This document shows, piece after piece, positions 1 through 3,660 of a stretch of DNA of 5,261 nt. Made by a program: the position numbers and the translations under genes. The notes beneath the pieces are model-generated. The model had not been told where the DNA came from, did no database searches, and saw nothing but the letters and a program-made list of their open reading frames with translations. Origin of the DNA: Pseudaeromonas sp041441555 (GTDB lineage Bacteria; Pseudomonadota; Gammaproteobacteria; Enterobacterales; Aeromonadaceae); NCBI GenBank assembly GCA_041441555.1, contig JASDSW010000012.1, forward strand, positions 1-5,261. Direction: 5' to 3'. Each line of letters begins with the position of its first letter. Within the stretch, counting starts at the first letter, position 1.

Positions 1-3
1 ATA

Positions 4-44
4 GCCCCGACTGGGCGTTCACCACCTCCATAGGAGGTGGTTTT
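4..44. other. Two adjacent hairpins at the left edge, possible end of an upstream unit
   Basis: Two small inverted repeats sit side by side. GCCC at 4-7 pairs with GGGC at 13-16, and ACCACCTCC at 21-29 pairs perfectly with GGAGGTGGT at 33-41 around a 3-base loop. Four Ts follow at 41-44, so the second hairpin could be a weak + strand terminator of a gene lying left of the window. Paired hairpins also occur at the ends of IS200/IS605 elements, but no transposase is visible. Without the sequence to the left the role is undecided. Confidence 0.35.
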
Positions 45-52
45 GGGATGAC

Positions 53-82
53 AAAAAAAAGGCAATCAACCATGATTGCCTT
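53..82 (-). terminator. Intrinsic terminator of a - strand transcript
   Basis: On the - strand a perfect 10-bp stem (AAGGCAATCA / TGATTGCCTT, positions 59-68 and 73-82, 4-base loop) runs directly into eight Ts (the As at 53-60). On the + strand the same stem is followed only by TTAAAAA, so the signal is directional. It would end the transcript carrying the small ORF at 187-312, about 105 bases after its stop codon. Confidence 0.7.
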
Positions 83-186
83 AAAAACGCAGACTGAATA
101 ACCAGTCATCACAAGACCCATTGATGCGTCAGCCTAAGGGGTGTCGGCATCACATCTTTGGAAAACAACAACATAGGGAAATGGGT
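83..186 (-). ncRNA. Structured 3' tail of the small - strand transcript, candidate small RNA
   Basis: Between the stop of the small ORF and the terminator lie about 100 bases without a credible ORF. Two local inverted repeats are visible: GACTG at 92-96 with CAGTC at 103-107, and TGATGC at 122-127 with GCATCA at 147-152. With the U8 terminator just downstream this has the form of a 3'-UTR-derived or dual-function small RNA. I do not recognise its sequence as any named RNA, and the assignment is inference from shape alone. Confidence 0.25.
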
Positions 187-312
187 TCAATCCAGATATT
201 CGTAGTGATATGCCGCACGGCGAAAACTAAATGCCCGTTGGGCCACGCGCCGTGGCTTATTCAAATCTCGTTGGTGCAATACCGACATCTTGATCTCTTG
301 CAGTCGCATCAT
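187..312 (-). CDS. Unrecognised small basic protein, 40-41 residues
   Basis: I do not recognise this protein. The ORF is supported by a near-perfect ribosome binding site, AAGGAG at 317-322 on the - strand, followed by CGCA and then two consecutive ATG codons (310-312 and 307-309). The second ATG has the better spacing of seven bases and gives 40 residues. The product begins MRLQEIKMSV and has a C-terminal half rich in arginine and aromatics (RRVAQRAFSFRRAAYHYEY at residues 20-38), with seven Arg, two Lys and four acidic residues. There is no signal peptide or membrane segment. Codons look ordinary for the neighbourhood. A U8 terminator lies about 105 bases downstream, so ORF and terminator make a complete transcription unit, convergent with whatever lies left of the window and divergent from lonH. 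I see no convincing promoter. A basic amphipathic segment could bind RNA or DNA, but that is speculation. It could also be a regulatory leader peptide. Confidence 0.5.
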   Translation of the reverse strand: MMRLQEIKMSVLHQRDLNKPRRVAQRAFSFRRAAYHYEYLD

Positions 313-347
313 TGCGCTCCTTACGTTCCATGCAGAAATTACGCTCC
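311..347. repeat. 9-bp repeats TTRCGYTCC in register
   Basis: Copies lie at 312-320 (TTGCGCTCC), 321-329 (TTACGTTCC) and 339-347 (TTACGCTCC). All are in the same 9-base register, with one slot (330-338) not matching. On the - strand they read GGARCGYAA, and the copy at 312-320 contains the ribosome binding site of the small ORF. They may be a protein-binding array, decoy ribosome binding sites, or a slippage product. Confidence 0.4.
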
Positions 348-521
348 GTGCCAATGTCGGCCAAGAACCAACATCCGATGAGCTCAATTGTTGATCGGCG
401 TCACATAAATGTCCAGGCAAACAACACAGAAATGTAGCTAAATTTCATAGACAGCAAAGAAAAAGCCCCGAAAGAATCTGATTATCACGCTTTATTGCTT
501 TAGTTTTGTTCTCTAACTGTA

Positions 522-559
522 TTTGAATTACATCTTGGGATTTAAATTACATTTTGTGA
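522..559. repeat. Tandem 19-bp direct repeat upstream of lonH
   Basis: TTTGAATTACATCTTGGGA (522-540) is followed without a gap by TTTAAATTACATTTTGTGA (541-559). The units match at 16 of 19 bases. The next 19 bases on either side do not continue the pattern. The repeat sits 60-100 bases upstream of the predicted lonH -10 box, a usual place for a pair of activator or repressor sites one to two helical turns apart. I cannot name a regulator. Confidence 0.5.
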
Positions 560-597
560 ATGCCGGCGTATTTGTCGATAACTGCGTGGATAGCCAC

Positions 598-626
598 TGC
601 CCTCCCTTGGTGGCTTGGGTTATAAT
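598..626 (+). promoter_or_regulatory. Predicted lonH promoter
   Basis: A perfect TATAAT -10 hexamer lies at 621-626. The position 17 bases upstream (TGCCCT, 598-603) is a poor -35 match, and there is no TG extension before the -10, so the promoter may need an activator. A start near base 633 would leave a leader of about 28 bases. Confidence 0.4.
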
Positions 627-660
627 TCCTGGCATAAGCACATCGTCGTAGATCAAATAA

Positions 661-2649
661 GTGATTGAATTAAATTCAGAAAATTTGCTGCCACACTTCC
701 CTACCCTCCAGGTGGATCGACTGTCGCAGATTGAACCGCTGCGGTTTGCCGAAGCCCAGCCCAGAGCAGCGTCGGCCATTGCCCGACTCGTCAGCATGCG
801 GCACGGCTGCCAGACGCTGCTGCTCAACGGATTTCCGGGCGTCGATTATGAACAGGTCGTGATGGATTTGATCGACGACTGTTCGCCCGACAATCGGCAG
901 CTATTTGATCTCTGTTACGCCGAGAATTTGCTCAATCCATTTCGCCCGCAGTGGCTGAAGTTAAAGCCAGGCACGGGCATCGAGTTTTGCGAGTTGGTCA
1001 GTGAGCTCTTGCGCTTATTGGGTCTGCATCTGGATGCCGAGGCCGTCGTCAGTAAAATCCTGCGCAAACAGGATGGTGATGAGAAGATTGCCAATTATCT
1101 GAGCCAGTTGGCGAGCCATGTGGCTCAAGGTGGCACCTTTTGTCACCCCATTCTGATCAATCTGTTGATCCACCACGAAACGGAAACTCCGCCGGTGATC
1201 TACGGACGCGACCTGAGCTGGACCACCCTGTTTGGCGCCGTCAATTTTCAAACCGAGCAAGGCACCATTTATAGCCACCACCACCTGCTCGAAGCGGGTT
1301 TGTTGCGCGAAGCCAACGGTGGCTTCTTGATCCTGCCTCTTGAGGAGTTGATGGATCAGCCCGAGCTGTGGTTTAAGTTACGCAATGCCCTCGAGACCGG
1401 CTTTCTGGACTGGAGTGCTCCGGATGATGCAGCCACGGCCACGCCGTTGTTCATCCCGGAACCGTCACCGTTGAACGTTAAGCTGATCCTGGTCGGTGAT
1501 CAATTGACGGCGGCTGATTTCAGTTTGCTGGATCGCGAGATTGCCGAGCGGATCTTCTTGCGCACCGATCTGGTGGCTGAACTGCCGCTTGATGAAGGAT
1601 TCGAGCTGTTTTTGGGACTCCTCAGCGGAATTCGCCAGAGTGATGAACTGCTCGATTTTGATGCGGACGCCCTCAAGTTATTGAGTCGGTTTGCCTGTCG
1701 CCTCTGCGAACACCAGCAGATCCTCTCCATCGCCGAAACCCAGCTGGGGGCATTGATGCGGTTAGCCGACAGCGTGGCGCGTGAAGAGCAGGAGAGCCTG
1801 ATTACTGCGGCACATGTGCAAACAGCCCTTTCCGAGCAGGAATACCGGTTGAACTACATCGTGGAGCAATCGGATCAAGGGGTGATTGACGGGCAAATCT
1901 TGCTGCAAACCGACGGCATGGCGGTCGGTCAGATCAATGGACTCTCGGTCATCGAGATCATGGGCCACCCCTATGACTTCGGGGAGCCGGTACGTCTCAC
2001 CGCCACGGTGCACATGGGCGACGGTGATGTAGTCGATATCGAGCGCAAAGCCGAGTTGGCCGGTCACATCCATGCCAAGGCGATGATGATCATCCACGGC
2101 TACCTCTCCACTCAGTTCGGTGCCGATACCCCCTCACCCCTCTCTGCCAATCTGGTCTTTGAGCAGTCCTATCACGAAATTGATGGTGATAGTGCCTCGC
2201 TCACCGGACTCTGTGCCTTGTTGTCGGCCTTGGCCCAGCAGCCGATCTTCCAGCACCTGGCGGTGACGGGGGCGGTCGATCAGTTCGGCAATGTGCAACC
2301 GGTCGGCGGACTCAACGAGAAAATTGAAGGTTTTTATCGCATCTGCCGCATTCACGGCATCACCGGCAAGCAAGGCGTCATCATCCCAGCCAGCAATCAA
2401 TTGCAACTGGTGCTGTCCGATGAGGTGATCGAGGCGGTGCGTAAAGGTGAATTTCACATCTACCCGGTCAGTCACGTCAACGAAGCCATCCAACTGCTTA
2501 CCGGTTGTGAGGCGGGCGACATCGATGATGAAGAGACACTGTATGGCCGTATTCGCACCCGTTTAGACGAGCTAAACGGAACCCAAAAGCGCCGAGGACT
2601 CATTTCTGGACTATTTCGACGGGTTGGACAAGTGATCGGAGTTGTTTAG
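661..2649 (+). CDS. lonH: LonH/YcbZ-type Lon-family protease with degenerate ATPase domain
   Basis: A 662-residue cytoplasmic Lon-family (peptidase family S16) protein. The C-terminal protease domain, about residues 395-615, is intact. The catalytic serine is S511 in DGDSASLTG and the catalytic lysine is K554 in GGLNEKIEG, with the usual TGAVDQFGNVQPVGG block between them. The N-terminal and middle parts resemble the AAA_32/LonB-like ATPase layout (ANGGFLILPLEEL at 218-230, LNVKLILVGD at 271-280), but no GxxGxGK[ST] Walker A loop is visible. The Walker B slot reads LILPLEE instead of the usual hydrophobic run ending in DE, so ATP hydrolysis is doubtful. The start is GTG at 661, directly after an in-frame TAA; its N-terminus (ENLLP) lines up with RDLVP near the start of E. 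coli YcbZ as I remember it. There is no clear ribosome binding site. It is somewhat longer than E. coli YcbZ (about 586). It lies upstream of fabA as in many gammaproteobacteria, and its last codons overlap the fabA control region. The physiological substrate is not known to me. Confidence 0.9.
   Translation: MIELNSENLLPHFPTLQVDRLSQIEPLRFAEAQPRAASAIARLVSMRHGCQTLLLNGFPGVDYEQVVMDLIDDCSPDNRQLFDLCYAENLLNPFRPQWLKLKPGTGIEFCELVSELLRLLGLHLDAEAVVSKILRKQDGDEKIANYLSQLASHVAQGGTFCHPILINLLIHHETETPPVIYGRDLSWTTLFGAVNFQTEQGTIYSHHHLLEAGLLREANGGFLILPLEELMDQPELWFKLRNALETGFLDWSAPDDAATATPLFIPEPSPLNVKLILVGDQLTAADFSLLDREIAERIFLRTDLVAELPLDEGFELFLGLLSGIRQSDELLDFDADALKLLSRFACRLCEHQQILSIAETQLGALMRLADSVAREEQESLITAAHVQTALSEQEYRLNYIVEQSDQGVIDGQILLQTDGMAVGQINGLSVIEIMGHPYDFGEPVRLTATVHMGDGDVVDIERKAELAGHIHAKAMMIIHGYLSTQFGADTPSPLSANLVFEQSYHEIDGDSASLTGLCALLSALAQQPIFQHLAVTGAVDQFGNVQPVGGLNEKIEGFYRICRIHGITGKQGVIIPASNQLQLVLSDEVIEAVRKGEFHIYPVSHVNEAIQLLTGCEAGDIDDEETLYGRIRTRLDELNGTQKRRGLISGLFRRVGQVIGVV
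2630..2646 (+). promoter_or_regulatory. FadR-like operator of fabA, inside the end of lonH
   Basis: AAGTGATCGGAGTTGTT matches the E. coli fabA FadR operator, as I remember it (AACTGATCGGACTTGTT), at 15 of 17 positions. The differences are at positions 3 and 12. It lies just upstream of and overlapping the predicted -35 element, where FadR activates fabA in E. coli. It is entirely within the last lonH codons, ending one base before the TAG. Confidence 0.7.
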
Positions 2650-2670
2650 CGAACACCTGTTCGCTAAATT
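2642..2670 (+). promoter_or_regulatory. Predicted fabA promoter
   Basis: TTGTTT (2642-2647) and TAAATT (2665-2670) are separated by 17 bases. Both hexamers are weak, as expected for an activator-dependent promoter. The arrangement matches that of E. coli fabA as I remember it: the -35 is in the tail of the FadR site and the -10 follows the FabR site. Transcription would begin near 2677, about 25 bases before the start codon. Confidence 0.55.
2645..2668 (+). promoter_or_regulatory. FabR-like operator: 10-bp perfect palindrome over the fabA promoter
   Basis: TTTAGCGAAC (2645-2654) and GTTCGCTAAA (2659-2668) are perfect inverted repeats around ACCT. The core AGCGAACACCTGTTCGCT agrees at 15 of 18 positions with the FabR (YijC) site of E. 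coli fabA as I recall it (AGCGTACACGTGTTAGCT). It lies between the -35 and -10 elements, so a bound repressor would block polymerase. FabR represses fabA and fabB in response to unsaturated acyl thioesters. The same DNA could form a hairpin after lonH, but no T-run follows, so it is a poor terminator. Confidence 0.7.
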
Positions 2671-2690
2671 AGGTGCAGCGTTAATCACAT

Positions 2691-2694
2691 AGGA
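2691..2694 (+). promoter_or_regulatory. Ribosome binding site deciding the fabA GTG start
   Basis: AGGA, eight bases before GTG at 2703. The only other in-frame candidate near the E. coli start is TTG at 2742, preceded by a pyrimidine-rich stretch with no ribosome binding site, so the longer N-terminus is favoured. Confidence 0.6.
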
Positions 2695-2702
2695 TAACAA
2701 GC

Positions 2703-3263
2703 GTGTTGGATACCAAATCCGTAGTTGAGCTGCCACTCTCTTTGTGTGACCAGGGCAAGAATGCGTTTTCCCGAGACGAATTATTGGCCTGCAGCCGCGG
2801 CGAACTGTTTGGCCCGGGTAACAGCCAATTACCCGCCCCTAACATGTTGATGATGGATCGTATTGTCAAAATCAGTGCTGTCGGTGGCCAGTTTGATAAA
2901 GGCGAGATCATTGCCGAGCTGGATATCACGCCGGATCTCTGGTTTTTCGACTGCCATTTCCCGGGCGATCCGGTGATGCCTGGCTGCCTTGGCCTCGATG
3001 CCATGTGGCAACTGGTGGGCTTCTTCCTTGGCTGGAAGGGTGGTCCGGGCAAGGGGCGGGCCTTGGGTGTGGGTGAAGTTAAATTCACCGGCCAGATCGT
3101 GCCGACGGCTAAAAAGGTCACCTACAAGATCCAGATGAAGCGACTGATCTGGCGCAAGCTGATCATGGGCATTGCCGATGGCGTCGTCGAAGTCGATGGT
3201 CGTCCGATCTATAGTGCCAGCGATCTGAAGGTTGGTCTGTTTACCGATACCTCCTCCTTCTGA
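2703..3263 (+). CDS. fabA: 3-hydroxydecanoyl-ACP dehydratase/isomerase
   Basis: FabA dehydrates (R)-3-hydroxydecanoyl-ACP to trans-2-decenoyl-ACP and isomerises this to cis-3-decenoyl-ACP, the branch point of anaerobic unsaturated fatty acid synthesis; it works as a soluble dimer in the cytoplasm. The active-site block CHFPGDPVMPGCLGLDAMWQ (residues 84-103) contains catalytic H85 and D99, equivalent to His70 and Asp84 in the usual E. coli numbering. Aspartate rather than FabZ's glutamate marks it as FabA. PAPNMLMMDR near residue 45 and KFTGQIVPTAKKVTYKI are also typical. The start is GTG at 2703 with AGGA at 2691-2694, eight bases upstream. This gives 186 residues, 14 more at the N-terminus than E. 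coli FabA (172); the extra part precedes the conserved F-x-x-x-x-LLA segment. No better downstream start with a ribosome binding site is visible. It has its own promoter with FadR- and FabR-like operators and ends at a strong terminator. Confidence 0.97.
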   Translation: MLDTKSVVELPLSLCDQGKNAFSRDELLACSRGELFGPGNSQLPAPNMLMMDRIVKISAVGGQFDKGEIIAELDITPDLWFFDCHFPGDPVMPGCLGLDAMWQLVGFFLGWKGGPGKGRALGVGEVKFTGQIVPTAKKVTYKIQMKRLIWRKLIMGIADGVVEVDGRPIYSASDLKVGLFTDTSSF

Positions 3264-3280
3264 GCTGATGGCGCAAGAGA

Positions 3281-3308
3281 TGAAAAAGGCCCTTACGGGC
3301 CTTTTTCA
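3281..3308. terminator. Bidirectional terminator between fabA and rmf
   Basis: TGAAAAAGGCCC (3281-3292) and GGGCCTTTTTCA (3297-3308) form a perfect 12-bp stem with loop TTAC. Each strand ends the GC-rich core with five Ts. It begins 17 bases after the fabA stop and lies 16 bases after the rmf stop on the other strand, so it serves both convergent genes. Confidence 0.9.
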
Positions 3309-3324
3309 TTCATAGATCCTGAGT

Positions 3325-3504
3325 TTATTTAGCAGACATAACGCCGACACCACGATCATCCATTGCATCGCGCCAGCCACCAAGCCAGTACCCTCTGGCG
3401 TCAATACACTGATAGGGACAGCCCTCTTTGGAGCGGCCAGCAATCCCAGCCTGATAGCCTTTTGCACGAGCCCTTTCCAAACGATCTCGTTTTTGTCTCT
3501 TCAT
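3325..3504 (-). CDS. rmf: Ribosome modulation factor
   Basis: A 59-residue basic protein matching RMF, which binds the 30S subunit near the anti-Shine-Dalgarno region and drives 70S ribosomes into inactive 100S dimers in stationary phase. The start MKRQKRDRLERA is the same as in E. coli RMF as I remember it, followed by GYQAGIAGRSKE, CPYQ and WLGGWRDAM, all family hallmarks. E. coli RMF is 55 residues; the difference is a slightly longer C-terminus (RGVGVMSAK). The reading frame is open further upstream to a GTG at 3525, but ATG at 3504 is chosen because it matches the family start and has AGAGGG (3513-3518) eight bases upstream. It ends at the terminator shared with fabA. A hairpin with a U-run lies just upstream in its leader. 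In E. coli rmf responds to ppGpp and CRP; I see no clear CRP site here. Confidence 0.95.
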   Translation of the reverse strand: MKRQKRDRLERARAKGYQAGIAGRSKEGCPYQCIDARGYWLGGWRDAMDDRGVGVMSAK

Positions 3505-3528
3505 CTGCTGAACCCTCTTTTCCACTTG

Positions 3529-3560
3529 AAAAAAAGACGACAGTATCTTGCCCTGTCGTC
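3529..3560 (-). terminator. Hairpin plus U7 in the rmf leader / after the DUF3466 gene
   Basis: On the - strand GACGACAG (3560-3553) and CTGTCGTC (3543-3536) form a perfect 8-bp stem around a 9-base loop, followed at once by seven Ts (3535-3529). It has the form of an intrinsic terminator for the gene at 3661-5261, 100 bases after its stop. It also lies only 24 bases before the rmf ATG, so an rmf transcript from any promoter in the 3561-3660 gap would contain it. It may be an attenuator or a 5' stabilising stem. Confidence 0.6.
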
Positions 3561-3563
3561 CTT

Positions 3564-3592
3564 ATCCTTAGCCAAGTTGATCTCGAGGTCAA
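3564..3592 (-). promoter_or_regulatory. Possible rmf promoter
   Basis: On the - strand TTGACC (3592-3587) is a good -35 element, and AAGGAT lies 17 bases downstream (3569-3564) as a weak -10. Transcription would start near 3557, right at the base of the leader hairpin. It is the best -35 I find in the gap between the two - strand genes, but the -10 matches consensus at only three of six bases. Confidence 0.25.
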
Positions 3593-3593
3593 C
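3576..3593. promoter_or_regulatory. 18-bp imperfect palindrome upstream of rmf, candidate operator
   Basis: GTTGATCTCGAGGTCAAC has eight of nine base pairs symmetric about its centre and no loop, which suits a dimeric DNA-binding protein better than an RNA hairpin. It overlaps the possible rmf -35 element. It does not match the CRP consensus, and I cannot name a regulator. Confidence 0.35.
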
Positions 3594-3660
3594 CAGTCAT
3601 GGCGGCAAAATGCGACATCGCACAGAGCCAGATTGCTAATTGATTAATTTTCCATGACAT

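Larger units (their letters stand above)
313..660. other. Intergenic region between the small - strand ORF and lonH
   Basis: About 350 bases without a credible gene. Short ORFs crossing it lack ribosome binding sites and resemble no protein I know. It becomes AT-rich from about 420 to 560. It holds the 9-bp repeats near 312-347, the tandem 19-bp repeat at 522-559 and a TATAAT box at 621-626. At 452-469 there is AAAAAGCCCCG, which looks like one arm of a terminator whose partner arm is missing. In E. coli the neighbour on this side of lonH is matP; no matP-like reading frame is present here. Confidence 0.6.

Noticed and set aside
257..331. A 24-codon - strand ORF (starting MERKER) overlapping the small basic ORF in another frame.
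   Set aside because: Its start is poorly spaced from a ribosome binding site and most of it is out of frame with the better supported ORF; probably chance.
340..370. TTGGCACGG on the - strand as a sigma-54 promoter for the small ORF.
   Set aside because: The GC element at the correct spacing is missing.
121..381. An 86-residue + strand ORF in the left intergenic region.
   Set aside because: TTG start, no ribosome binding site, composition unlike the other proteins, and it is antisense to the better supported small ORF.
452..469. AAAAAGCCCCG, resembling one arm of a terminator.
   Set aside because: No matching CGGGGCTTTTT arm nearby on the same strand; at most a decayed remnant.
550..575. 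TGTGA in the second 19-bp unit as a CRP site.
   Set aside because: The partner TCACA half at the required six-base spacing is absent.
2645..2668. The perfect palindrome after lonH as a terminator.
   Set aside because: No T-run follows, and its sequence and position fit the FabR operator much better.
3363..3647. ORFs overlapping rmf on the + strand and in another - strand frame.
   Set aside because: They overlap rmf and its leader, have no ribosome binding sites and resemble no family.
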